Positions 16,143 through 24,674 of a DNA stretch of 64,000 nt are shown one piece after another; position 1 is the stretch's first letter; every line of letters begins with the position of its first letter. Below the pieces are notes generated by a model. That model was given only the letters and a program-made list of their open reading frames with translations. It made no database searches and had not been told where the DNA came from. The position numbers and the translations under genes were made by a program. This stretch comes from Flaviflagellibacter deserti (GTDB lineage: Bacteria; Pseudomonadota; Alphaproteobacteria; Rhizobiales; Methylopilaceae): contig NZ_JBHSJF010000006.1 in NCBI RefSeq assembly GCF_042652085.1, forward strand, positions 62,001 to 126,000, written 5' to 3'.

Positions 16143-17405
16143 TCAATGGATCACTCCCGATGCGGCGCTCTCGTCGATCATTCGGCCGGCGGCGAAGCGC
16201 TCCAGCCCGAACGGGACGGCGATCGGCGGCACCTTGCCTGTGGCGAGCATCGAGGCGGTCACGAATCCGGAGCCCGGAATGGCCTTGAAGCCGCCGGTGC
16301 CCCAGCCGCAATTGACATAGAGACCGGACGGACCGGCAGGCCCGATGAGCGGCGAGCGGTCGGGCGTGATGTCGACGCTGCCGCCCCAATGGCGCATCAG
16401 TCGGACGCGGGAGAGGAAGGGGAAGAGTTCGAGCATGGCCGCGACGGTGTCCTCGATCGGCGGCCAGGCGCCGCGCCGAGAATGGCTTGGATAAGCATCG
16501 GTGCCTCCGCCGATGACGAGCTCGCCCTTGGCGGTCTGGCTGATATAGCCGTGGACCGCACCCGACATGACGACGGGATTGAGGAACGGCTTCAGCGGTT
16601 CGGAAACGAAGGCTTGAAGCGTCACGGGCTCGATCGGCAGATTGACGCCGAGCGGAGCGAGCAGAGGCGGGCTCTCGCCGGCCGCCGCGACCATGATCGT
16701 GCCGGCGTCTATCCGGCCTCTGGAGGTCTGCACACCCACGATACGCTCGCCGTCTGCGATGATGCTCTCGACGCCGCAATTCTCGACGATGTCGACGCCG
16801 AGCTGGGAGGCCATGCGGGCATAGGCCCAGGCGACCGCATCATGACGGGCGAAGCCGCCGCGTGGTTGGTAGAGCGCACCAAGAAGCGGGAAGCGCTTGT
16901 GCGAGCCCTGATCGAGCGACGGCAGCAGCGAGTGGACCTCGCTGGTCGGGATCATCCAGCTCTTGATCCCGAAATGGCGGTTGGCGTCGGCGATGCGCGA
17001 CAGCTCGGCCAGTTCCTGTCGGGTGTGAGCCAGCTCGACCAGCCCGCGCGGCGTGAACATGACGTTGAAGTCGAGTTCCTGCGACAGGTGCTCGAACAGC
17101 GAATGCGACAGGCCGTAGAGCGCCATGCTCTCGCGGCGGAGATAGTTCGAGCGGATGATACCGGTGTTGCGCGCCGTATTGCCGCCGCCGAGCCAGCCCT
17201 TTTCCAGTACCGCGACGTTGTGAATTCCGTGCAGCTTCGCCAGGTAATAGGCGGTCGCGATGCCGTGGCCGCCTGCGCCGACGATGACGACGTCGTAAGA
17301 GGATCGCGGTTCGGCCTTACGCCATGCCTCGACCCAGCCGGAATGGCCGTGCCGCGCTTCCTTCAGAAGCGACAGGATGGAATAGCGGCGGGTGGGACGT
17401 CGCAT
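16143..17405 (-). CDS. soxB: sarcosine oxidase beta subunit
   Basis: 420 residues. The Rossmann motif Val-Ile-Val-Gly-Ala-Gly-Gly-His-Gly is at about 40-48. His188 in Gly-Gly-Phe-Ala-Arg-His-Asp-Ala-Val-Ala corresponds to the site of covalent FMN attachment known for this family. The C-terminal Gly-Trp-Gly-Thr-Gly-Gly-Phe-Lys motif is also typical. It is the first gene of soxBDAG and catalyses oxidation of sarcosine at FAD with transfer to FMN and O2. Divergent ccmI starts 118 bases away. The folate genes often found beside sox (glyA, purU) are not in this window. Confidence 0.93.
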   Translation of the reverse strand: MRRPTRRYSILSLLKEARHGHSGWVEAWRKAEPRSSYDVVIVGAGGHGIATAYYLAKLHGIHNVAVLEKGWLGGGNTARNTGIIRSNYLRRESMALYGLSHSLFEHLSQELDFNVMFTPRGLVELAHTRQELAELSRIADANRHFGIKSWMIPTSEVHSLLPSLDQGSHKRFPLLGALYQPRGGFARHDAVAWAYARMASQLGVDIVENCGVESIIADGERIVGVQTSRGRIDAGTIMVAAAGESPPLLAPLGVNLPIEPVTLQAFVSEPLKPFLNPVVMSGAVHGYISQTAKGELVIGGGTDAYPSHSRRGAWPPIEDTVAAMLELFPFLSRVRLMRHWGGSVDITPDRSPLIGPAGPSGLYVNCGWGTGGFKAIPGSGFVTASMLATGKVPPIAVPFGLERFAAGRMIDESAASGVIH

Positions 17406-17523
17406 CGGTGGGATTTCGATTCGGAGCGGCGGTGCGGCGGAGACTAGCGAGCGCGCTGGGCGCGGGAAAGTGAAACAACCGTGCGCCGTGCTCTATCGGC
17501 GAGGTGTGTGGTAGGAAGCGCGC

Positions 17524-18633
17524 ATGAGTTTGGGTCTGGTGTTCATCATCATGCTGGCCGGCGCCGTGATGGCGGTGCTGTGGCCGTTGTCGCGCCGCCG
17601 CCTCGCGGGAGAGGGAAGCGACCTCGCGGTCTATCGCGACCAGCTCGACGAGGTCGAGCGCGACCGGGTGCGTGGAATGATCGGCGACAAGGAGGCGGAA
17701 GCGGCGAGCGTGGAGCTGTCGCGCCGCCTGTTGGCCGCCGCAGAACGCGCCAAGGCCGTTGCCCCGGAAGGCGGCAAGGGACGTCGCCGGGTGGTCGCGA
17801 TCATCGCCCTGTTCGTCCTGCCGCTGGTGTCCGCCGTCGCCTATATGGAACTCGGCCGTCCGGACCTCCCGGACCAGCCGCTGTCGGCACGGCTTTCGGC
17901 CCCTGCCGACCAACAGGACATCGCGGTGCTGATCGGCCGCGTCGAGGCCGAGCTTCAGAAGCGCCCGGATGACGGGCAGGGCTGGGAGGCGATCGCGCCG
18001 GTTTATCTGCGCACCGACCGTCCGCAGGATGCGGTGAAGGCCTATTCGAATGCGATTCGGCTGCTCGGCCCCACTGCGGGTCGAGAGGCAGGCCTCGGCG
18101 AGGCGTTGACGATGAGCGCCGAGGGCATGGTGACGCCGGAGGCGAAGGCGGCATTCCAGCGCGCCCTTGCGCTCGACCAGGGCATGCCGCTTGCGCGCTT
18201 CTATCTGGGCCGCGCCGCCGACCAGTCCGGAGACCGGGTCGGCGCGGCGACGATCTATCGCGAGCTTGTCACGGAAGCGCCGCCGAACGCACCGTGGATC
18301 GAGGTCGCAAGGCAGGCGTTGGCGGAAACCGCGCTTGGCGAGGAGGGCCGTGCCCCTGCCGTCGATCCGCAGGCGCTCGCGGCTGCGACACCGGAAAACC
18401 GGCTCGCGACGATACGCGGCATGGTCGAAGGGCTCGAAGCCCGCTTGAAGGAGACGCCCGGCGATCTCGGCGGCCAGCTTCGGCTGGTGCGCGCCTGGGC
18501 CATGCTCGGCGATGCCGACCGAGCCAAGGCCGCGGCGGCCAGTGCACGTGCCGCGCTGAAGGACGATGCGGCCGCGGTGCGGCGCATAGACGATCTGATG
18601 CTTGGGCTCGGATTGAGGGACGGACCCGCGTGA
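17524..18633 (+). CDS. ccmI: cytochrome c maturation protein CcmI (CycH)
   Basis: 369 residues. Two N-terminal transmembrane helices (about 4-20 and 93-110) enclose a cytoplasmic loop with the Tyr-Arg-Asp-Gln-Leu-Asp-Glu-Val-Glu-Arg-Asp motif, and the C-terminal periplasmic part is a TPR-rich region. CcmI hands apocytochrome c to the CcmF/CcmH heme ligation complex. It is the first of four overlapping genes ccmI-E-F-H, the order known as cycHJKL in rhizobia. Confidence 0.92.
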   Translation: MSLGLVFIIMLAGAVMAVLWPLSRRRLAGEGSDLAVYRDQLDEVERDRVRGMIGDKEAEAASVELSRRLLAAAERAKAVAPEGGKGRRRVVAIIALFVLPLVSAVAYMELGRPDLPDQPLSARLSAPADQQDIAVLIGRVEAELQKRPDDGQGWEAIAPVYLRTDRPQDAVKAYSNAIRLLGPTAGREAGLGEALTMSAEGMVTPEAKAAFQRALALDQGMPLARFYLGRAADQSGDRVGAATIYRELVTEAPPNAPWIEVARQALAETALGEEGRAPAVDPQALAAATPENRLATIRGMVEGLEARLKETPGDLGGQLRLVRAWAMLGDADRAKAAAASARAALKDDAAAVRRIDDLMLGLGLRDGPA

Positions 18634-19067
18634 CGCGCAAGGGAAGACGACTTGTCCTGATCGGGGTTGCCGGCGTCGTGCTGGCGATCGCGATGGGGCT
18701 CGTCCTGTCGGCGCTGAACGACACCATCGTCTTCTTCACCGGGCCGACGCAGGTGGTCGAGCATCCGCCGGCTCCCGGCACGAGGCTTCGGCTCGGCGGG
18801 CTGGTGGCCGAGGGCAGCGTTCTGCGCGAAGGCGCCAATGTGCGCTTCGGCGTGACCGACGGCAGCAAGGCCGTGACGGTGAACTATACCGGGCTGCTCC
18901 CCGATCTCTTCCGGGAGAAGCAGGGCGTCGTTGTCGAGGGCACGCTTGCCGCCGACGGCACGTTCAAGGCCGACAGCGTGCTGGCCAAGCACGACGAGAG
19001 CTATATGCCGAAAGAGGTGGCCGACGCGCTGAAGGCCAACGGTACCTGGAAGGGGCCGGGCTCGTGA
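18630..19067 (+). CDS. ccmE: periplasmic heme chaperone CcmE
   Basis: 145 residues with a GTG start overlapping the ccmI stop by four bases. One N-terminal membrane anchor (about 8-26) precedes an OB-fold domain. The heme-attachment motif Leu-Ala-Lys-His-Asp-Glu-Ser-Tyr-Met-Pro gives the covalent heme-binding His near residue 122. CcmE carries heme from CcmABCD to CcmF. Confidence 0.95.
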   Translation: MTRKGRRLVLIGVAGVVLAIAMGLVLSALNDTIVFFTGPTQVVEHPPAPGTRLRLGGLVAEGSVLREGANVRFGVTDGSKAVTVNYTGLLPDLFREKQGVVVEGTLAADGTFKADSVLAKHDESYMPKEVADALKANGTWKGPGS

Positions 19068-21049
19068 TCGCCGAGGCCGGACATTTCGCCCTCGTCCTGG
19101 CGCTGGCTCTGGCGCTGATCCAGAGCGTGGTGCCGCTCTGGGGTGCGAGGCGGAACGACAATGTCCTGATGAGCACCGCCGACGGCACGGCGATCGGGCA
19201 GCTTGCCTTCGTCAGCCTCGCCTTCGGCGCGCTGACGGCGGCCTATGTCTCGTCCGATTTCTCGGTCGTCAACGTCGTCGACAATTCGCATTCGGCGAAG
19301 CCGCTCATCTACAAGATCAGCGGCGTCTGGGGAAATCATGAGGGCTCGATGCTGCTCTGGGTCCTCATCCTCGTTCTCGTCGGCGCGGCCGTTTCGCTGT
19401 TCGGCGGTAACCTGCCGAGGACGCTGAAGGCCAATGTGCTGGCGGTGCAGGCGTGGATCGCGACGGCGTTCCTGCTGTTTCTCCTGATCGCCTCCAACCC
19501 GTTCGCTCGCGTCGATCCCGCGCCATTCGAGGGCAAGGACCTCAACCCGCTGCTGCAGGATCCCGGTCTCGCGATCCATCCGCCGCTTCTCTATGTCGGC
19601 TATGTCGGCTTCTCGGTCGCCTTTTCGTTCGCGGTGGCCGCGCTGATCGAGGGCCGGATCGATGCGGCCTGGGCGCGATGGGTGCGACCGTGGACGCTGA
19701 CGGCCTGGCTGTTCCTCACGCTCGGCATCGCGATGGGCTCCTACTGGGCCTATTACGAGCTCGGCTGGGGCGGGTTCTGGTTCTGGGACCCGGTCGAGAA
19801 TGCCTCGCTGATGCCCTGGCTTGCCGGAACGGCGCTGCTGCATTCGGCGCTGGTGATGGAGAAGCGCGAGGCGCTGAAGGTCTGGACGGTGCTGCTCGCC
19901 ATCCTGACCTTCTCGCTGTCCCTTCTCGGCACGTTCCTCGTCCGCTCCGGCGTTCTGACCTCGGTCCATGCCTTCGCCGTCGATCCGATGCGCGGGCTTT
20001 TCATCCTCATCATCCTCGCCGTCTTCGTCGGCGGGTCGCTCGCCCTGTTCGCGCTTCGGGCGAGGGACCTGAAGCAGGGCGGACTGTTCGCGCCGGTGTC
20101 GCGGGAAGGTGCTCTCGTCCTCAACAATCTCCTGCTGACGGCGGCGACCGCGACGGTGCTTGTTGGAACGCTCTATCCGCTCGCGCTCGAGGCACTGAAC
20201 GGCAACAAGATTTCGGTCGGCGCGCCTTACTTCAACGCGACCTTCGGGCCGCTCGCGGTGGCGCTGCTATGCGCCGTGCCGTTCGGACCTCTGCTGGCCT
20301 GGAAGCGCGGCGATCTCGTCTGGGCGGTGCAGCGACTGTGGATCGCCGCCGGACTGGCGGCGCTTGCGGCAGCCGCAGCGGCGTTCATGGCGGGGCAGGG
20401 ATCGGTTCTGGCGGCGCCGGTCGCGGGGCTGGCGATCTTCGTCATCGTCGGCTCGTTCGCTGAACTCGTCGAGCGCACCGCGCTGTTCCGCGTTCCCCTC
20501 GGCAATTCGCTTCGCCGCGCCTCCGGCCTCCCACGTTCGGCCTGGGGCGGGGCGCTCGCGCATGCGGGACTTGGCGTGGCGCTCCTTGGCATTGTCGCCG
20601 CGACGGCCTGGAGCGAGGAGCATATCGACATGGTCGGCAAGGGAAAGCCGATCGAGATCGCCGGCCGTTCTCTGACGCTTGACGACATCTTCCTGCGGGA
20701 GGCGCCGAACCACCAGGACGTGGTCGCGCGCTTCGCGGTGCGGAAGGACGGGCTGGTGCAGACCATGATGGAGCCTGCCAAGCGCACGTTCCGGACGCGG
20801 CAGATGACGACCACGGAAGCGGCGCTCGCGACCTTCGGTTTCTCGCAGCTCTACGTTTCTCTCGGCGAAGTCGCGCCGGATGGCTCGGCCGTAGCGGTGC
20901 GGGCGCAGTGGAAGCCGCTCGTGCTCCTGATCTGGCTTGGGCCGGTGCTGATGGCGTTCGGCGGGATGCTGTCCCTGACCGACCGGCGCTACCGCGTGGG
21001 CGCGCCGAGGCCGGCGCGGCGGGCGGCAGTGGCCGTTCCGGCGGAATGA
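19064..21049 (+). CDS. ccmF: heme lyase component CcmF
   Basis: 661 residues with many transmembrane helices. The tryptophan-rich WWD-type signature Trp-Gly-Gly-Phe-Trp-Phe-Trp-Asp-Pro-Val-Glu-Asn lies near residue 240, and conserved periplasmic histidines (Asn-His-Glu-Gly-Ser, Ala-Ile-His-Pro-Pro) flank the heme-handling site. The GTG start overlaps ccmE by four bases. CcmF attaches heme to CXXCH motifs of apocytochromes on the periplasmic side. Confidence 0.95.
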   Translation: MIAEAGHFALVLALALALIQSVVPLWGARRNDNVLMSTADGTAIGQLAFVSLAFGALTAAYVSSDFSVVNVVDNSHSAKPLIYKISGVWGNHEGSMLLWVLILVLVGAAVSLFGGNLPRTLKANVLAVQAWIATAFLLFLLIASNPFARVDPAPFEGKDLNPLLQDPGLAIHPPLLYVGYVGFSVAFSFAVAALIEGRIDAAWARWVRPWTLTAWLFLTLGIAMGSYWAYYELGWGGFWFWDPVENASLMPWLAGTALLHSALVMEKREALKVWTVLLAILTFSLSLLGTFLVRSGVLTSVHAFAVDPMRGLFILIILAVFVGGSLALFALRARDLKQGGLFAPVSREGALVLNNLLLTAATATVLVGTLYPLALEALNGNKISVGAPYFNATFGPLAVALLCAVPFGPLLAWKRGDLVWAVQRLWIAAGLAALAAAAAAFMAGQGSVLAAPVAGLAIFVIVGSFAELVERTALFRVPLGNSLRRASGLPRSAWGGALAHAGLGVALLGIVAATAWSEEHIDMVGKGKPIEIAGRSLTLDDIFLREAPNHQDVVARFAVRKDGLVQTMMEPAKRTFRTRQMTTTEAALATFGFSQLYVSLGEVAPDGSAVAVRAQWKPLVLLIWLGPVLMAFGGMLSLTDRRYRVGAPRPARRAAVAVPAE

Positions 21050-21507
21050 TTGTGCGCGCGGCGCTGCTCGCCATACTGCTGTTTATCGCGGGTCCTGCTC
21101 TGGCGATGGACCCGGGCGAACAATTGCCCGACGCGACTCAGGAGGCGAAGGCCGAGGCACTGTTCTCCGAGCTTCGCTGCATGGTCTGCCAGAACCAGTC
21201 GATCCTTGATTCCGACGCGCCGCTCGCGAAGGATCTCCGCATTCTGGTGCGGGAACGGGTGGCTGCCGGAGACAGCCCCGACGCAATCAAGGACTTCCTG
21301 GTCGCGCGCTATGGCGACTTCGTCCTGCTGAAGCCGAGGCTTAACGAACAGACCGCATTGCTCTGGGCGGTGCCGGTGCTGGTGTTAGTGATCGGTGGCT
21401 TCGCGGTCGTGTTGAATTTCCGTCGGCGGAACGCCGTGGCGGATCAGACTTTGAGCGAAGACGAGAAGCGCCGACTGGAGGCCCTGAAGGCGAACGATGC
21501 TGGATAA
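21046..21507 (+). CDS. ccmH: cytochrome c maturation thiol protein CcmH (CycL)
   Basis: 153 residues. The ATG overlaps the ccmF stop. A signal peptide (to about residue 20) is followed by the thioredox motif Leu-Arg-Cys-Met-Val-Cys-Gln-Asn-Gln-Ser, which reduces the heme-binding cysteines of apocytochrome c, and a membrane anchor lies at about 101-121. It ends the ccm operon; degP follows 850 bases later after a minus-strand cupin gene. Confidence 0.93.
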   Translation: MIVRAALLAILLFIAGPALAMDPGEQLPDATQEAKAEALFSELRCMVCQNQSILDSDAPLAKDLRILVRERVAAGDSPDAIKDFLVARYGDFVLLKPRLNEQTALLWAVPVLVLVIGGFAVVLNFRRRNAVADQTLSEDEKRRLEALKANDAG

Positions 21508-21636
21508 CGACAGTTAGCATGTCGGGCCAAGAATCGTCGATTCTGTTTCATACTCAAACTGTTAAGCGCATGTTGGCGCCGCCAAGGGCTCGGCGTTCAG
21601 TCTCAGCCGCGGCTGACTGGCGCTGCCTAGCCTCGA

Positions 21637-22044
21637 TTAACTGGGCAGGAGGTCGATGACTCGCATGATTGCCACTGTGCTCCCGGCGACGTCTTCTTCG
21701 GAGATGCCTGTCGTGCAGGCGTAGACATCGTTCTTCTTGACGGTGAAGTCATGATCTCCCTGCTTGATCCTGAGCTCGCCCTCGGTCATGTGGCAGACCA
21801 TGTCATTAGACATCTCGCGGACGGAGAGCTTGGCTCCGGGCTGGAAGACAATGTCTCTCAACTTCACACTTTTGTACGTGGGCAGGTGGGCTTCTACCTC
21901 GCCAAGGTCCACTTGCCGAACGCCGGGGGCCAATTCCTTGCCCTCCGTTGGCGCGTATGTCTGCGCGGCAGCGGCACCGGCAAGGATACCGGACACACCC
22001 GCGAGACCAAGCGTGATTGCTGAGCGGCGATCTAAGTCTGACAT
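21637..22044 (-). CDS. exported cupin-domain protein
   Basis: 135 residues from the ATG at 22044, which has GGGGAGG seven bases upstream. The N-terminus has twin arginines (Asp-Arg-Arg-Ser-Ala-Ile-Thr) before a hydrophobic stretch ending Ala-Ala-Ala-Gln, suggesting Tat or Sec export. The rest follows a single cupin barrel: Phe-Gln-Pro-Gly-Ala-Lys-Leu, then Asn-Asp-Met-Val-Cys-His-Met-Thr-Glu-Gly-Glu-Leu. The His/Glu pair could bind a metal, but the first metal-binding His pair of classical cupins is not visible. It is inserted on the opposite strand between ccmH and degP. Function unknown. Confidence 0.75.
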   Translation of the reverse strand: MSDLDRRSAITLGLAGVSGILAGAAAAQTYAPTEGKELAPGVRQVDLGEVEAHLPTYKSVKLRDIVFQPGAKLSVREMSNDMVCHMTEGELRIKQGDHDFTVKKNDVYACTTGISEEDVAGSTVAIMRVIDLLPS

Positions 22045-22354
22045 CAAAGCCTCCCCTAATCAGAGCCCCCGAGCGATCCTTATTCATCGTGGCGCTCCGA
22101 AGTGCGCTTTCCAGCGACCCGCCGTCACGTTGTCGACAGACGAACCAGTTTCGCCCGTTGGGCCGGTCGATCGAGACCGAGGAAGCGAAGAGCGCCCGAA
22201 GGCAGGAAACGCCCGAGAACTCCCGAGACAGGTGCGATTTGTCCAAACCTTACGAACATTTCATGCGGACGACATGGAGCGGTAAGGCGGTCCGCACCAT
22301 CTTCCTCGACGAAGCGGTCAGAACCCGCCCGAAATTTCGTAGAGGAACGTATCC
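22045..22354. other. divergent control region between the cupin gene and degP
   Basis: 310 bases without a credible gene; the plus-strand frames crossing it lack ribosome-binding sites. It must contain the promoters of both flanking genes. An inverted repeat, TGCGGAC (22264-22270) and GTCCGCA (22290-22296), could form a 5'-leader stem ahead of degP. AGAGGA before the ATG at 22355 is the degP ribosome-binding site. Confidence 0.4.
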
Positions 22355-23923
22355 ATGCAGACTGACGACAACAGCGCCAAGCGCTCCGGCCTGACCCGCT
22401 ACAAGAGCGTGCTTCTCGGTTCGGCGGTCGCGCTCGGCATCACCGGCTTCATCGCCGGCGAGACCTTCTTCGCCGGCACGCAGCCGGCCTCGGCGCAGAT
22501 CACCCAGGTCCAGAATCTCAGCCGCGAGAACAACCTGCAGCAGACTTCTCCGCAGCAGGATCAGATTTCGTTCGCCAACATCGTCGAGACGGTGAAGCCG
22601 GCGGTGGTGTCTGTCCGCGTGAAGACCGATACGCCGGTAGCGCAGAACAACCAGCTCCCGGGCTTCTTCAAGGACCTGCCGGAAGGCCATCCGCTCCGCC
22701 GCTTCTTCGACGAATACGGCCTGCGTCCGGACGGCGGCGACGGTCAGGGCCCGCAGGGACGCCGTGGCCACCAGTATGGCGCGGCGCAGGGATCGGGCTT
22801 CTTCATCACGGCTGACGGCTACATCGTGACGAACAACCACGTGGTAGAGAACGCGACCGAGGTCGAGGTGGTGACCGATGACGGCAAGACCTTGTCGGCC
22901 AAGGTGATCGGCACCGATCCGCGCACCGACCTCGCTCTGCTGAAGACCGACGCGGTCAAGGACCACAAGTTCGTCTCGTTCGGCACCGGTTCGCCGCGCG
23001 TCGGCGACTGGGTCGTCGCGATCGGCAATCCGTTCGGTCTCGGCGGCTCGGTGACGGCGGGCATCGTTTCGGCTCGTGGCCGCGATATCGGCGCGGGTCC
23101 GTATGACGACTTCCTGCAGATCGACGCGGCGGTGAACCGTGGCAATTCCGGCGGCCCGACCTTCAACCTGAAGGGCGAAGTGGTCGGCGTGAACACCGCG
23201 ATCTACTCGCCGTCGGGCGGCAATGTCGGCATCGCCTTCGCCGTGCCGTCGGAAGTCGCGCAGAACGTCATCAACGATCTCCGCACCAACGGCGCGGTGA
23301 CGCGCGGCTGGCTCGGCGTCCAGATCCAGCCGGTGACGGACGACATCGCCGAATCCGTCGGCCTCAAGGAAGGCCGCGGCGCCATGGTCGTCGAGCCGCA
23401 GCCGGGCAGCCCCGGCACCAAGGCCGGCATCAAGGCGGGCGACGTGATCCAGCAGGTCAACGGCAAGGATATCGAGGACGCGAAGGAGCTGTCCCGTACG
23501 ATCGCCGGCATGAAGCCGGGTTCGAAGGCGGACCTGAAGGTCTGGCGCGATGGCGGCGAGAAGACGATCTCGGTCGAGCTCGGCACCCTGCCGGACGAGC
23601 CGAAGCAGGCGAGCAATGACGACGATGATGCCCAGCAGGAGCAGGTGAAGCCGACCTCGCTGGCCGATCTCGGCGTCCAGCTCCAGCGCTCCGATGACGG
23701 CGACGGCGTGACCGTGGCCGATGTCGACGAGGGTGGTCCGCTCGCGGACAAGCTGAAGCAGGGCGACACCATTCTCGAGGTGGCCGGCACCAAGGTGTCG
23801 ACGCCGCGCGAGGTCGGTGACGCGGTCAACAAGGCTCGCGACAAGGGTACGCGTTCGGTTCTGCTTCGCGTGAAGTCGGGCCAGAACACCCGCTACGTCG
23901 CGATCCCCACCAAGAAGGGCTGA
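22355..23923 (+). CDS. degP: periplasmic serine protease/chaperone DegP (HtrA)
   Basis: 522 residues. An N-terminal signal/anchor segment (about 18-45) is followed by the trypsin-like protease domain with the triad His162 (Thr-Asn-Asn-His-Val-Val), Asp192 (Arg-Thr-Asp-Leu-Ala) and Ser265 (Gly-Asn-Ser-Gly-Gly-Pro). Two PDZ domains follow, about 300-395 and 420-515. It degrades or refolds misfolded envelope proteins. It lies 70 bases upstream of a response-regulator/kinase pair, an arrangement I recall from several Rhizobiales, which suggests that the pair controls or senses envelope stress. Confidence 0.93.
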   Translation: MQTDDNSAKRSGLTRYKSVLLGSAVALGITGFIAGETFFAGTQPASAQITQVQNLSRENNLQQTSPQQDQISFANIVETVKPAVVSVRVKTDTPVAQNNQLPGFFKDLPEGHPLRRFFDEYGLRPDGGDGQGPQGRRGHQYGAAQGSGFFITADGYIVTNNHVVENATEVEVVTDDGKTLSAKVIGTDPRTDLALLKTDAVKDHKFVSFGTGSPRVGDWVVAIGNPFGLGGSVTAGIVSARGRDIGAGPYDDFLQIDAAVNRGNSGGPTFNLKGEVVGVNTAIYSPSGGNVGIAFAVPSEVAQNVINDLRTNGAVTRGWLGVQIQPVTDDIAESVGLKEGRGAMVVEPQPGSPGTKAGIKAGDVIQQVNGKDIEDAKELSRTIAGMKPGSKADLKVWRDGGEKTISVELGTLPDEPKQASNDDDDAQQEQVKPTSLADLGVQLQRSDDGDGVTVADVDEGGPLADKLKQGDTILEVAGTKVSTPREVGDAVNKARDKGTRSVLLRVKSGQNTRYVAIPTKKG

Positions 23924-23993
23924 TCTCGGCCTCTCGACAACCGGGGTGTCCGCCGACCTTCCAGCGGCGGACACCCTTCGTGTATGAAGCGCT

Positions 23994-24674
23994 ATGCGCA
24001 TTCTTCTCGTCGAAGATGACAAGGACGCCGCCGCCTATCTCGTAAGGGCGTTGCGGGAGGCCGGTCACGTTGCCGACCACGCCGCCGACGGCGAGCTTGG
24101 CCAGGTCATGGCCGGCGACGGCAATTACGACGTGCTGGTCGTCGACCGCATGCTGCCGAAGCTCGACGGCCTGTCGATGATCGGGCGATTGCGCAAGAAT
24201 GGCCTGCAGACGCCGGCCCTGATCCTCTCGGCCCTCGGACAGGTTGACGATCGCGTCGTGGGCCTTCGCGCGGGTGGCGACGACTATCTTCCGAAACCGT
24301 ATGCCTTCACCGAACTCCTCGCGCGGATCGAGGCGCTCGGACGGCGACCCGCGACTGCGGCGACCGAGACCGTATACCGGGTCGGCGATCTCGAACTCGA
24401 CCGACTGGCGCACAGCGTAAAGCGCGGCGGCAAGGACATCGTGCTGCAGGCGCGCGAATTCCGGCTGCTCGAATATCTGATGCGTCATGCCGGGCAGGTG
24501 GTGACACGCACCATGCTGCTCGAGAATGTCTGGGATTATCACTTCGACCCGCAGACCAACGTCATCGACGTCCATGTCTCGCGGCTGCGCTCAAAGATCG
24601 ACAAGGGCTTCGACAGGCCGCTGCTGCACACGGTGCGCGGCGCCGGATACATGATCCGTGACGGCGCTCGGTAA
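23994..24674 (+). CDS. OmpR-family response regulator downstream of degP
   Basis: 226 residues. The receiver has Asp8/Asp9, phospho-acceptor Asp51 and Lys101 (Asp-Asp-Tyr-Leu-Pro-Lys-Pro-Tyr). The winged-helix effector runs from about 130 to 223 (Ala-Arg-Glu-Phe-Arg-Leu-Leu, Val-Ser-Arg-Leu-Arg-Ser-Lys-Ile). It overlaps the kinase gene by 17 bases. An inverted repeat between degP and this gene (GTGTCCGCCG...CGGCGGACAC, 23945-23974) could act as a terminator or attenuator. The signal and targets are not determined; envelope stress is suggested by the neighbour degP. Confidence 0.85.
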   Translation: MRILLVEDDKDAAAYLVRALREAGHVADHAADGELGQVMAGDGNYDVLVVDRMLPKLDGLSMIGRLRKNGLQTPALILSALGQVDDRVVGLRAGGDDYLPKPYAFTELLARIEALGRRPATAATETVYRVGDLELDRLAHSVKRGGKDIVLQAREFRLLEYLMRHAGQVVTRTMLLENVWDYHFDPQTNVIDVHVSRLRSKIDKGFDRPLLHTVRGAGYMIRDGAR

